A stretch of DNA of 64,000 nucleotides. Origin: Chloranthus sessilifolius. Taxonomy: Eukaryota; Streptophyta; Magnoliopsida; Chloranthales; Chloranthaceae. Below, piece by piece: positions 33,773 to 45,493 of the stretch; the stretch's first letter is position 1, and each line of letters opens with the position of its first letter. The position numbers and the translations under genes are program-made. The notes beneath the pieces are model-generated. The model was not told the DNA's origin and did not search any database. It saw only the letters and a list, made by a program, of their open reading frames with translations. The DNA lies in the NCBI GenBank assembly GCA_021018995.1, contig CM037585.1:128616831-128680830 (forward strand), written 5' to 3'.

Positions 33773-36261
33773 TGTAATAGCCCAAAAAATCACGCCAAAC
33801 TGCGACCTCGGGATCCGTGCCCGATCGGTCATAGGTTTGACCAAATAGAAGTTCAATAGTTAGCATAGAGTGTAATGGGCGGATGTGATGTGATGGGTTG
33901 CGTAGCTATGTGGGGTGTATTGTAAATCTGAAGTCACATACACCTATCGAGGTGCATGTGCTCAACACACAAGCTGGGGGAAAGATAAAAGGGTTTAATA
34001 ATCCTAAAATCAATAGCTTTGGTTGTTGAGAGAGAAATAAAGAAGAGAGAGAGAAGGAGAGCATAGTTAATGCAAGGAGTAAATGCTAGTTGAGGAAGGG
34101 AGATTCGAGCAATAAACGTCGGATTTGACGCGAGGGATCCGCTAGAAGCAAAGCTGGAACCCTAGCCTTCCAACCACTTGATTTGAAATCAATTTGAGAT
34201 TGATTCAAGGTAAAACTTTGTGAATAAAATGCATAGGTTGTAGAGGTTAAATTGTAGTTAAAAATGGTTTAAATCATAGGATAATGGTTTAGAAAAATAG
34301 AGGAAAAAGAGTGGAAAAAGGTTGGGAAGACCAGCTCGAAAGGGGCTGAATCTGGCAATTTCGATTAATCGAAATTGGGTTTCGATTAATCGAAATTGGC
34401 CAAGAAGTTGAAAAGTCAGTGGACCCCGATTTCAATTAATCGAATTGGAGTTCGATTAATCGACTTTGGATTTCGATTAATCGATTTGGGTATCGATTAA
34501 TCGACTGGGAACCTCCAGTGGACCCCAGGGGCTGGAGGAAATGACTTGAGGAAAATCGACTAATCGAAATGGGATTTCGATTAATCGATTTCAATTTTCG
34601 ATTAATCGATTTGGGATCGATTAATCGATTTTAGGAACTCGATTACTCGAATTGAGAATCGACTTGGCTAAACAGAGAATTTCGATTAATCGAATAAGGA
34701 TTCGATTAATCGAATGAAAATCTCGATTAATCGATTTTGGAAATCGATTAATCGAATCAGATTCGATTAATCGATTTTGGAGTTCGATTAATCGACTGAG
34801 CTAATTTATGTTAACTTTTGAGTTTGACTTTAAGATTCTTGGAAGGTCTTGGACCTTCTTTATTGCATCCTTAGTGATGTGTTTCACATGTTATGTGGTA
34901 CCATAGGTGGTACGTGTGAACTAGTGCACAAGGAGCCACGTGGGACCTTGATGCATTGATCGAACGAAGACTTGAGGTAGGGAGCACCTTGAACATGTAC
35001 TTTATTTTACAAGAGCATGTATGTAGTGATATATAATTCAAATTCAAATGTTTTATTGCTTAAGAGTTTGTGAAAAGTGTGTGTGTGTGACATCTATAAG
35101 AGTAATAATAATGAGCCATCCCCAGGGGATGAGGAAGAAAAGAAATAAGAGCATTAGGTGTGATGCAAGTGAATGGATACATCCCAGGGATGTATCCAAG
35201 ATTGAATCATGTTTGATAGGGCCTAACTGATATAAGATAGCACATTTATACGGTGAATAACTATATGTAAGACACCGATATTTTTATTATTTGAGGTTTG
35301 ATAGGGTACCCCACCGACGTGGCGGGATATCCACGACTGACACGGCAGGATATCCGTGGCAAATCTGTTGGCGAACCGTAAGCGATACGGAGGCTTATCC
35401 GCACATAGTAAGCACACCCGGGGTGTTGATTTGAGACAAGTGAAACCCATACCAATCCCGAGGAAAGGGGCTTGGGTACTAATTGTATTCCCAGGGAATA
35501 CGTTAAAAGTGTCTATATAGATGACGATGAAGAGTATCTCATCGGGGCTCGATGCTATATTGCTCGGGAATTACTTAAGTTGAAAGTTTAAGTTTTGCTT
35601 TAGGCCTTTTCAGCATTATTCATGAGTAAATAACAGATACTGTAAACTACCGATGAAATGTAATACTTTTAAGCTGTTTCATCGATATTGCATAGACACA
35701 TCATGCATGGCATATCATGGAATATATGTGAGTAATAATTTATATGTTCAAGCATGTTTGTTCCCTATTGAGCTAGGATGTAGCTCACCCTATAGACTAT
35801 ATCGTCGCAGGTCCACTACTAGGCTGCGAGGCTTGAGGAGACGCCGACCGGTGAGTGGGACCTTGCGGTAGAGGCGAGTTGGAGCCACCTCCTGAGGACT
35901 TCTTCTAGAGGACTCTGTTGTGCCGCTTTGAGGGCCTTATAGAGAGATTTATACGGCTTGGTATGTCAAGCCTTGTTTTGGTTAAATCATGTGTATATTG
36001 AGTTTGAGATTATTCCTTTGGGGCGAACCATCCGTGATGATTGCTATCATCGATGGTTCAGATTGGTTCTCCATTCATGCAGAGGCATGAGGGTAGAACT
36101 GTCTTTTGGAGAATTACTTAATATGGATTTAAATTTCGCAGCTCCTTTATTGGTTCATTTTATGCTTGATATGCCAATATTCTGTGCTTAGCTAAGGGGC
36201 ACGGTCAAGATGATCGTGCTGATGGCACGGGTTTCGGAGTGCCAAAATCCGGGCTGTCACA
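33773..36261 (+). repeat. 3' LTR of element C (2489 bp)
   Basis: It matches the 5' LTR across its length, with the palindrome array at 34361-34795. The array lacks a block present in the 5' LTR and has another block that the 5' LTR lacks. It ends GGGCTGTCACA, followed by CGAAT. Confidence 0.95.
34361..34795. repeat. Palindrome array in the 3' LTR of C
   Basis: Same TCGATTAATCGA motif as in the 5' LTR, with about fourteen copies. Confidence 0.95.
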
Positions 36262-36266
36262 CGAAT

Positions 36267-39200
36267 AGTCAACAGCTGAAAGTTGTTACTGTGTTGAGAA
36301 GTGGGCGAGCAATTGATAATCAAGTGAAAATGCCAGTGGAACCTGATAAGGAAGAAGAAAAAGAAGCGACAAAAGGCAAAGGGCTAGAGAAAGGAAAAGA
36401 GAAAGAATCTCCTAAAATTGTCAAACAAGGACCTGAAGAAGAACCAGAAAATGAACCCCATTCCTATACCCCAAAGGCACCATTCCCTGAGTGCCTAATA
36501 CCTCCATCTAGAATGGGAAAAGGAGCATCAAAAATGGAAGAAAATTTTAAAACATTCAAGTAGGTAAAGATAAATCTCCCATTACCTGAAACAATCAAGC
36601 AAGCAAAAATTTTCAAAGATCTATGCACTCGTAAGAGAAAAGCACGTACTCAAGTTTCAAAGAAAGTGTTCCTGACTAATCAAGTCAGTTCAATATTGCA
36701 ATTGGATGCCCCTCAAAAACTTAAGGACCCTGGAGTCCCAACTGTTCCATGTGTCATTGGTGGGCAACCAATTGGTAAGACATTACTGGATTTGGGAGCA
36801 AGTGTCAATCTGATCCCATACTCAGTGTACGAGAAATTAGGACTGGGCGAATTGAAACCCATGACAGTTACACTCCAACTTGCTGATAGGTCAGAAAGAA
36901 GACCTAGGGGTATCATTGAAGATGGTTTGGTTAAAATAGACAAATTTGTCTTTCCAGTAGACTTTGTTGTGTTGGACATGGAACCACTAGTTAAATCCAT
37001 CAATCAAGTCCCAATCATTCTTGGACGTCCGTTTCTCGCAACTGCTAATGCCTGCATCAAGTGTCGAACGGGAGTCATGGATGTTTCTTTTGGAAACATG
37101 AAAGTCAGGCTCAATATATTTCATGTGATGAACCATTTTCCCAATGAGGATGAGGTTGATTGTTTTTACATCGATCAGGTGGACGAAGTAGTGGACGAAG
37201 CTTTACCATCAATGCTTATCAAAGAAGAATTTGAAACTGCTTTGTTGGCCATCTATGAGGAAAAAGGATCTGAAAAGAAACAACCAGAAGAGAAGATGAT
37301 GAGTTCATTAAGTGCAGATGATAAGTTATGTAGAATTGAGACTAAGGTGGAACCATTACCTATTGAGGTAAAGGATGAGTTGACTCCATCAATCGAGCAA
37401 CCACCAATCGTTGAATTAAAGAAACTGCCTGAGTCACTCAAATATATTTTTCTGGGACCTCAAGAAACATTGCTGGTAATTATATCATCAACATTATCGG
37501 AAAAGCAAGAGTATGAATTGTTAAAAGTTCTTAAAGATCACAAAGAAGTTATTGGATGGAGCTTAGCTGATCTTAAAGGAATTGATCCGTCCGTATATAT
37601 GCATAAAATACATTTGAAAGATGATAGTACACCATCGAGAGAACCACAGAGGCGACTTAATCTAAACATGAAAGAAGTCATTTTAAAGGAAATCATCAAG
37701 TTACTCGATACTGGAATAATCTATGCGATATCTGATAGTGAATGGGTAAGTCCAGTTCAAATTGTTTCCAAAAAGTCTGGGATAACAGTGAAAGAGACTA
37801 CTGAAGGAGAATTGGTACCTAGTCACGAAACTACGGGATGGCGTGTATGCATCAATTATCGAAAATTGAACACGGCTACCAGAAAAGATCATTTTCCCCT
37901 TCCATTTATTGATCAAATTCTTGAGAAGTTAGCAGGGCAGGAGTTTTACTGTCTTCTCGATGGATATTCGGGATACAACCAAGTGCCCGTATTTCCAGCT
38001 GATAAAGAGAAGACAACATTCACGTGTCCTTATGGTACTTTTACATATCGCAGAATGCCATTCGACCTATGTAATGCTCCGACCACTTTTCAACGATGTA
38101 TGTTAGCCATATTTTCGGATATGATTGACAAATTCATCGAGGTATTCATGGACGATTTCTCTATTTTTGGGAAGACGTTTGAATCATGTTTGAATCACCT
38201 TTCACAAGTGTTGCAACGTTATGTAGAATCCAAACTTGTTCTCAGCTGGGAGAAGAGTCATTTCATGGTTCGACAAGGAATAGTTTTAGGGCATATCATT
38301 TCAAAAAAAGGGATTGAAGTCGACAAGGAAAAAGTTGACTTAATTGCTAATCTGCCTCCACCAAAAAGTGTTCATCAACTCCGATCATTTTTGGGTCTTG
38401 CTAGATTTTACAAACTATTCATCAAAGATTTTAACAAGGTGGCTAAACCATTGTGTACCTTGCTTTGAAAAGATGTTCTGTTTGAATTTGATGAGGAATG
38501 CATGAAGGCCTTCCTAAAATTGCGTGAGTTATTATCAAATGCACCGATAATCCAACCACCGGATTATTCTCTACCTTTTGAACTCATGTGCGATGCATCC
38601 GACTATGCTATTGGAGCAGTCTTAGGGCAAAGGGTAAATAAATTACCTCATGTGATCTACTACGCCAGTAAGATATTGATTGATGTACAACTAAATTACA
38701 CTACCACTAAGAAGGAATTGCTAGTTGTGGTGCATGCATTGGATAAATTCTATTCTTATTTGCTTGGATCGAAAATAGTGGTCTTTTCAGACCACTCTGC
38801 ATTGAAATATCTGTTGGCGAAAATGGACACGAAACCAAGGTTGATCCGATAGATCTTGCTCCTCCAAGAGTTCAACTTTGAAATCAAAGATAAAAAGGGG
38901 GTTGAAAATGTTGTAGCTGATCATTTGTTAAGAATTTTAATTGAAGAATCATCTGTATCTGAGACTATCCGTGACACCTTTCCGGATGAGCAGTTAATGG
39001 CAATAGATATAACAGCTATAAAAGTTCTTTGGTTTGCCAATATCTTGAATTATCTGGTCACTGGCAGAATCCCTACGCAATGGGATAAGAATGATAAAAA
39101 TATCTTTTTCTCCCAAATAAAATACTATTTTTGAGATGAACCATAGTTGTTCAAATTCTGTGTAGATCAAGTCATCAGAAGATGTGTACCTGAATAAGAG

Positions 39201-40220
39201 CAACTAAGTATCATGAATTTATGTCATGCTGGGGCTTGTGGAGGCCATTTCAGAGGACAAAAGACCGCATAGAAAATTCTTCAAAGCGGATTCTACTGGC
39301 CCTTCATCTTTCAGGACACGATAAAATTTTACAAAGAGTGCCAACGATGTCAACAGCTTGGAAATATTTCAAGACGAAATATGATGGTTGTTAATTATGT
39401 CTCAACATGGATAGAAGCTGTGGCAACCCGATCAAATGACTACAAAGTCATGGTCAAATTCTTGAAAGAAAATGTGTTTAACAGATTTGGGATCCCAAGA
39501 GCAATCATTAGTGATGGCGGTTCACACTTCTGCAACAACCACTTTACCACTTTAATGAAGAAATATGGCATCACCCACAAGGTAGCAACGCCGTATCACC
39601 CGCAGACTAGTGGTCAAGTGGAAGTGTAGAATCGGGAGATCAAACGAGTTTTAGAAAAGACGGTACGACCGGATAGAAGAGATTGGTCGAACTGATTATC
39701 TGATGCTCTTTGGGCATATCGTACTGCATTCAAGACACCGATTGGAATGTCGCCATTCAAGATTGTATATGGGAAAGCATGCCATCTCCCAGTCGAACTG
39801 GAACATAAAGCATTCTGGGTTGTAAAAAGATTTAATTTTGACATGCAAGAGGCAGGGTCCATTCGCAGGTTACAGCTGAATGAATTAGAAGAGCTACGCT
39901 ATGATGCGTATGAGAATTCGAAGATGTACAAGGAGCGGTATAAAAAGTTGCACGATCAATCAATTTCTCGAAAGGAGTTCCACATCGGACAAAAGGTTTG
40001 GTTGTTTAACTCCAAACTCAAGCTCCATCCAGGAAAATTGAAATCAAGGTGGGAAGGACCATTTCAGGTTGTATCCACTACCGTGCATGGTGCGATTGAG
40101 ATTAGAAGTCTTAAGGACAATCGAACTTTCAAAGTAAATGGGCAACAACTTAAACCAATGGTTGAGCCAATGACCCAATTCAAGATTGAAGTGATGTACC
40201 TCAGTGATCCGGAAAAGTAA
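36267..40220 (+). pseudogene. gag end and pol of element B (single frame, several stops)
   Basis: One frame runs from the resumed gag (NSQQLKVVTVLRSGR) to TAA 40218. Stops include TAG 36561, TGA 38466, TAG 38850, TGA 39132 and TAG 39627. Protease LLDLGASVNLIPYSVY has its Asp at 36789. RT has WRVCINYRKLN and the catalytic FMDDFSIFG at 38145. RNase H has CDASDYAIGAVLGQ and VFSDHSALKYLL. Integrase has the HHCC part up to CQRCQQLGN, a core with VSTWIEAVATRSND and FGIPRAIISDGGSHF, and a C-terminus. Between SRRN and VNYVSTW about 30 residues usual for the family, including the first catalytic Asp, are missing without loss of frame. Athila lineage is clear. Confidence 0.93.
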
Positions 40221-40861
40221 ACAATGAAGTGGTCAAACTGTCGATGCATAAACTCAACGCTTCCTGGGAGGCAACCCAGTGTGTTTTAAGTTTCTTTTTA
40301 TGGTAGAAATAGGGAGTCTTTGTCAATTGATTGACTGGAGACAAGTCAGTCGATTGACCATTTATAAGTCTCAATCGATTGATAATTTCACTATCAATCG
40401 ATTGAAACTTCAATCATCATCATCATCTCATACCTGCATACATGTGTCTGACCAATCGGCACATCTGCTAGGTCAATCGATTGAGACTCAAATTTCAATC
40501 GATTGACAGTATCTCGAGTTAATGGTAAGTTTTCAAAAATCGGAGCGCCAATCGACACGTTCTTTCTTTGGTGGGTAAGTCAAGGGGCATGTCAATGTCA
40601 ATCGATTGAGACTAACCTCTCAATCGATTGACTTGATTGCCTATTAACTCTGCCAGTTCCCAAGGCACCAAAACGGTGTGACTTTTTGCGAAAAGGTTGT
40701 TGTCAATCGATTGACACCACTATGTCAATCGATCGACATTAAGCATGCTTGAGTGGATTGTACCACGTCGCATCTGCATTCCAAATGCCCTTTCAAATTC
40801 TTGCGACATGGTGGAGGTCAACTGGTGTCAATCGATTGAGACTAGTCTCTCAATCGATTGA
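40221..40861. repeat. Palindrome array TCAATCGATTGA downstream of pol of B
   Basis: About ten exact copies plus one-base variants, many as pairs of palindromes 10-25 bp apart. The last pair (40828-40839 and 40850-40861) ends 10 nt before a TATA box. Confidence 0.93.
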
Positions 40862-40870
40862 CGATTACAC

Positions 40871-40877
40871 TATATAA
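40871..40877 (+). promoter_or_regulatory. Putative TATA box upstream of the 3' ORF of B
   Basis: TATATAATGGGG lies 10 nt after the last palindrome and 93 bp upstream of ATG 40964. A C/T-rich leader lies between them. Confidence 0.5.
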
Positions 40878-40963
40878 TGGGGACACCCGTGATCCCCTTC
40901 TTCACAATCCTCCTCTAATCTGAGCGTTGATTTATATTTTCATTCTCCTCGTACGAGATCAAA

Positions 40964-41886
40964 ATGGTGGCACCTAGTCCACTGATCTACCGACCACCTC
41001 GTCCCGCCAACAATCTTATGCGCATCCCCAATGACGAGTACGTGGATCGCCAGTTTCAAATGGAGAATTACTTTGATCTGGCAAAATATCGACATATCGC
41101 CGAAGCCGCTCGTTCGATCGAATTCATCGAGGCTCTGCACTTGGAGATGTTGCTCGCTCCTCCGCCTATAGTTGTCTCGTTGCGTATCTTGCGACTGTTT
41201 TACCAAAATATGGAATGCGTATCAGCCACACTATCACCGACGGGTTTGCCATTCATCCACCTCGAAATTGACAACTGGACGTATAACTTGCATGCCGCCG
41301 ATCTTGCCCGTGCATTTTATTTCTACGTGGTTCGCCCATTGAACCACGACATCAATCCCGTCGTTGATCTCAGCCAGGACCTCATGATCAACAAGATGTG
41401 TGGAGGACAGCGCGGGGCTAGTTTGTCCACTAAACGAGCCGTCCTACCAATGGACATCTTGTTTTGAGACATTGTTATGTCAAACAATTATTATCGCATG
41501 GCACGAGGAGCGAGAGAACAAATAATATGGTATTAGCACTTTATGCAGTGCACACGAATACTTGGTTTGATGCTCCAGGATTGATGCTTGAAGAGATGTA
41601 TCGGTGTCACAGCGACATCGTGATCACCACCGCATCGAAAAAGCGAGAAGCCATTCTTTTGCATTTCCCGCACTACGTGATGCATCTTTTGGACCAAGTT
41701 GGGTGCCTGATTTACGATGATGAAGAGATGGGTGATATGCAATTTTATCACTATGGCACGAACGTTTGGGATAGGAGCATTAAGGCCATTCTACGTGTTA
41801 CGCCACCACCTATCGACGTTGATGAAGTACCTCCTCCCCCTCCCCTACCAAACCCCGCACAACGCCAATGCGGCGACATTAGATGA
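40964..41886 (+). pseudogene. 3' ORF of element B (Athila putative transposon/env-like protein)
   Basis: ATG 40964 (MVAPSPLIYRPPRPANN) opens 167 codons to a TGA at 41465. A second frame, 41464-41886, continues at once with VLALYAVHTNTWFDAPGLM and LHFPHYVMHLLDQVG and ends in a Pro-rich tail (VPPPPPLPNP), so a frameshift near 41463 divides one gene. The motif ILRLFYQNMECVS matches the LVRLFYQGL part in the ORF of element C. Athila elements carry an ORF at this place, sometimes called env-like; no signal peptide or membrane segment is visible here. Function is unknown. It is followed by about 250 nt of weak coding sequence to 42130. Confidence 0.7.
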
Positions 41887-42129
41887 CCTCGTCCCGAAGA
41901 GGTCCCCGATTTTAACGTCAAGGTAGCAGCAGCTTGCCTCGAGGCGCAGATGGATGAGTTGATTGCCACTATGGGAGGTATTGATCGGCGTTCACAATTT
42001 CAGAGTTCCCTTCTTGTTCGGATTGCCAGTGAGTTATTCCTTGGGCAAGCCGAGGACTTCATCGCAGGAGCGAGAGCGGCGATGGATGGAGAGGGAGATC
42101 CGAAAAATGATGATAATGATGATGTTTAG

Positions 42130-42368
42130 TGTGTTCTGTGTGTGTTTGTGTTAGTGTTTATTTTTAGTTTGCTTTATTTTTGTGTTTGTTTTTAGTCTGC
42201 TTTATTTTGAGAATTGTGGTTTGTGTTAGGAGTAGGATTTGTTTTTGTTTAAGTTAATTTGTTTGATGGGTACACGATTTGTAATCAAATCATGTTGAAT
42301 GAATGAAAAAAGGGTGTGTTTTATGTGTTATATCTCTGTGTATTTTCGGATTGGTGCTTATGTTCATC
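42130..42368. other. T/G-rich spacer in B
   Basis: TGTGTTTGTGTTAGTGTTTATTTT-like low complexity, non-coding. Confidence 0.6.
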
Positions 42369-42720
42369 AGTCAATCGATTGAGATTTTCATCTCAATCGA
42401 TTGAGAATTTCAATTCCCATATTTTCGAAAAAAAAAGAATTTCAAAACAGTCAATCGATTGAAAAAGCCTCTTTCAATCAATCAACTGTGACAGTCCTGG
42501 CTTTTCAGTTTATCTCTGTCAATACACATTGTGTATGGTCAATCGATTGAAGTAAAAATTCTCAATCGACTGACAATAGCATGGACAAAACTATCTTTCT
42601 GTCAGGAACAGAAAGTTTCCCAAAATCTGGTTCTAAAAAGGGCAAAATTTGGGTCATGCACCAGAAGGCACCCTTGGCATCCTGTGTCAATCGATTAACA
42701 CTCAAGGGTCAATCGATTGA
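42369..42720. repeat. Second TCAATCGATTGA array of B
   Basis: Six or more palindromes or near copies, the last intact one at 42709-42720. Confidence 0.9.
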
Positions 42721-42918
42721 TAATGGATATTTTCGGAAAATTGCCTCTTCTCCGAAATTAGAGAGATTTGAGTCCCATTAGAGTCCGTAGTTTAGGAGGT
42801 TTCTTTGAGTCCCATTAGAGTCCGTGTTTTAGAAAGTATTCTCTATTTAAACCTCTTTTAGAGTTGTTTTTTCAATCACCTTAGTCAGAAATTCATTAAT
42901 CTTTCCCAAGTTTTGGCT

Positions 42919-43311
42919 ATGGCGCCCATCAAGTATCGTACCCGATCTGCCGTCAAGAAATTGATGGAACCAGCTCGGAAACGTGCATGATACCACTCAC
43001 CTCGACCACCGCTCGATTTGGCGAATCATGAAATTATTGATTTAGAATTACCATCTTCGACGCCATCATCACCACCTTGTACTTCAGTCCCACGCACCCA
43101 GTCATATTTTCATCGCTCCGTCGAGGCCGAAAATGATCCACCATCGAATTTGATCCCAACGTACTTGTGGGCGGAATTGAATCTGCAGCCGCCACTTGTC
43201 GAAATGCCTCCGACCCCACCACCATCACCACCCCGTGCACCAGTTCCTCCTCCTGGCGAGGTTGGAATCACTGAGGATATGTGGCACTATGCATTCCCAC
43301 AACCAAAGTGA
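42919..43311 (+). pseudogene. Second short 3' ORF of element B, Pro-rich
   Basis: ATG 42919 reads MAPIKYRTRSAVKKLMEPARK and stops at TGA 42988, where one base change from CGA would restore Arg. The same frame continues to TGA 43309 with EIIDLELPSSTPSSPP, PTYLWAELNLQPP and PPTPPPSPPRAPVPPPGEV. A TATA-like TATTTAAA is at 42844. The basic start resembles the start of the C ORF (MPPKTRLSSKRATSK). It may be a duplicated start or tail of the accessory gene. Family and function are unrecognised. Confidence 0.5.
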
Positions 43312-45493
43312 GGGAGCGCTTCCAATGATGATTAAGGGATTAGGACTGTCAGTTTAGGGTCTAGTTTTAGGAGTCCTTTAGTTTTTATTTTATTTTCATA
43401 TTTTAGATTATGTTATTTTGAGATTATATTTTAGAATTAGGATATTTTCCTTAAATTTTCAATAAATGTAATTAATTGCATAAGTTTAATAGAAGTTTAA
43501 TTTAGTTTATTATTTGTGTTTTATATTTTGGCCACAATGCCTTTCACTTGGTCAGCCTTTTGGTCCTCGATTGCATTTAAACAGGTTTGGGGGTCTCATT
43601 CACTTTCCAAAAATCACGCCAATGAGGACATTAGACGATTCAGGTTTAGGGAGGTATTTCTTTTGATTCATATGTGTAGATTTCATTTTTTTTTTTTTTT
43701 TTAAAAGGGGGTGTTCTCCAGTTTTAAAAGTGTATCAGTCAATCGATTGAGACCATTGTCTCAATCGATCGACTAATGACTATCAGCCTATTGAAAGTTT
43801 GCAGTAGTCAATCGATTGAGGAAATTGAGTCAATCGATCGACTGATGATCAGTAAAACTTATAAATTTCAGAATGTGGCTTCATGGCCTTGAAGTATAGA
43901 TGACAGAAAATTCGTTTAGAGATTGTCATCATGCCATGATTGTTTTACAAATGCTCATAAATTTTAATGATGAATAATGATGTTCATGATCTATGACTAA
44001 AATTTTTGTACCATCACATTGTTTTAATTCCAAAATCTGAGAATTAAGTATAAAACGTGAAATCCTAAGATTCCAAAGAAAGACTAAAACCTAGTGAGCT
44101 TTGAAACTTTGTCCTCATTTTTTATGAGTGCTGAAAATTTTCGAAGTACCTTTGAACTTTATTCTTAAATTGTTGAAATCTCATATATTTTATCTCGATT
44201 TGTTGGTTTCGTATATGCTATATTATTATGCTAGAAATCATTGTGCGACAACTCAAGCCAAATAAGTATCATTACCATCGTGAGAGGAGATGATCAAAGG
44301 CCATCTTTGGCTCGTTTGTATCCAAAATATTCCACCATATAGTGATTTATCTTGTTGCACCCCCTTTGAGCCTTGGCTGAAGAATTTTACTCTAAATATT
44401 TCTTGTTAAGCTATATTAATCATACCCCACACCAATTTGAAAAACCTTATCCTTTTATCTCAGAGAAATTAGGGAAGAGAGCAAAAGAGGAAGTGGAGAG
44501 TTATGACAACAGTAGTTGCAAGGAGTATATGGTAGAAAATAAAAAGGAGAGTAAAGAAGAAAATGTATCTTTGTGCAAGAGGTAGAAAAATATGTAAAAG
44601 TGATGTTAAAAAGAAAAAGAAAAAGAAAAGAAGGAGAAAAGTGGTAAAAAAAAAAAACTTCTGAAAGGTTCGAAAAAGAAAGAGTGAAAAATCATAAAAT
44701 CAATTATGCTTCTTTTTCTGATTTCTCAGAGAAATTTGAATCCAATGTCCCCTTTCTTTCGTAACCTTTACCCGAGCCCCATTATAATCTTAAAAAAGAC
44801 CTTCTTGATCCAATTATGAATGGTAAATGCCTTGTGGAGAGTGATTATACAATGTTTATGGTACTTGGTATAGGCATGCTTAGGATATAAATATCTTTCC
44901 TAATGAGATTTCTTTTAAATATTCTTTGATGCACCGTATCTCTTAAAATATGTGAAATTCTTCTAATTTGTGTTGTAATTCCATCTCACATGTGGGTGAA
45001 AAGTAAAACTATTCATTGAAGCGATTTCATTTTTTGAGTGCATACCTATGGTGAGAATTGAGTCTAGACATGGAATCTAAAGGCTTCTAGTTTAAACTTA
45101 TTCTCAGATAAAAAAATTTTAGCAGTGATAATAGCACATGACACTTTGGGCATAAATCATGAGCATTGGAAAAACAATGAGTTGAGTTGAATGAGTATTA
45201 ATAAAATGAGCATGGCCAGAAGCATCTTAAAGGTTTTCACGGGCATTTAACTACTTAAGGGCATGGTTACAATTCTTGAATTTATTAGTTATTGAAGTTT
45301 GTAGGTATCTTCACTGGAAACCTTCAGGAGACACAACTCCTCCACTAGGGATCACCTAAGGGTTTAAAGGCTTGTTGCATAGGCTAAATGAAATCGTGTT
45401 CCCTACGAAAGTAGCATTCATTTTATTTACTCAATTGTTAGTTATTTTTCATTCTCTTTGCTCGAGGACTAGCAAATTGTAGGTTTGGAGGTG
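43312..45493 (+). other. 3' untranslated region of B
   Basis: Four more palindromes lie at 43739-43841. A 70-codon frame at 44373-44585 shows no known motif. Purine runs are at 44600-44690. GTTTGGAGGTG just before 45494 serves as the polypurine tract. Confidence 0.7.

Larger units (their letters stand above)
23399..36261 (+). mobile_element. Element C: chromodomain Ty3/gypsy retrotransposon, 12.9 kb
   Basis: The LTRs 23399-25873 and 33773-36261 begin TGTAATAGCCC and end GGGCTGTCACA. The target duplication CGAAT is perfect (23394-23398 and 36262-36266). A tRNA-Met primer site, gag, protease, RT, RNase H, integrase, chromodomain and a purine tract follow in order. An extra ORF and a palindrome array lie between pol and the 3' LTR. 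The lineage is most like Tekay/Del chromoviruses, but the extra ORF is atypical. It is inserted in the gag-pol gene of B and is therefore younger than B. Confidence 0.95.

Noticed and set aside
36210-36266. Start of the 36210 ORF as a real gene start
   Set aside because: These bases are the end of the C LTR plus target duplication; the frame is fused by chance to the gag of B.
40964-41886. Retroviral envelope gene
   Set aside because: No signal peptide, furin-like site or membrane span is visible; the sequence matches the Athila putative transposon protein type instead.
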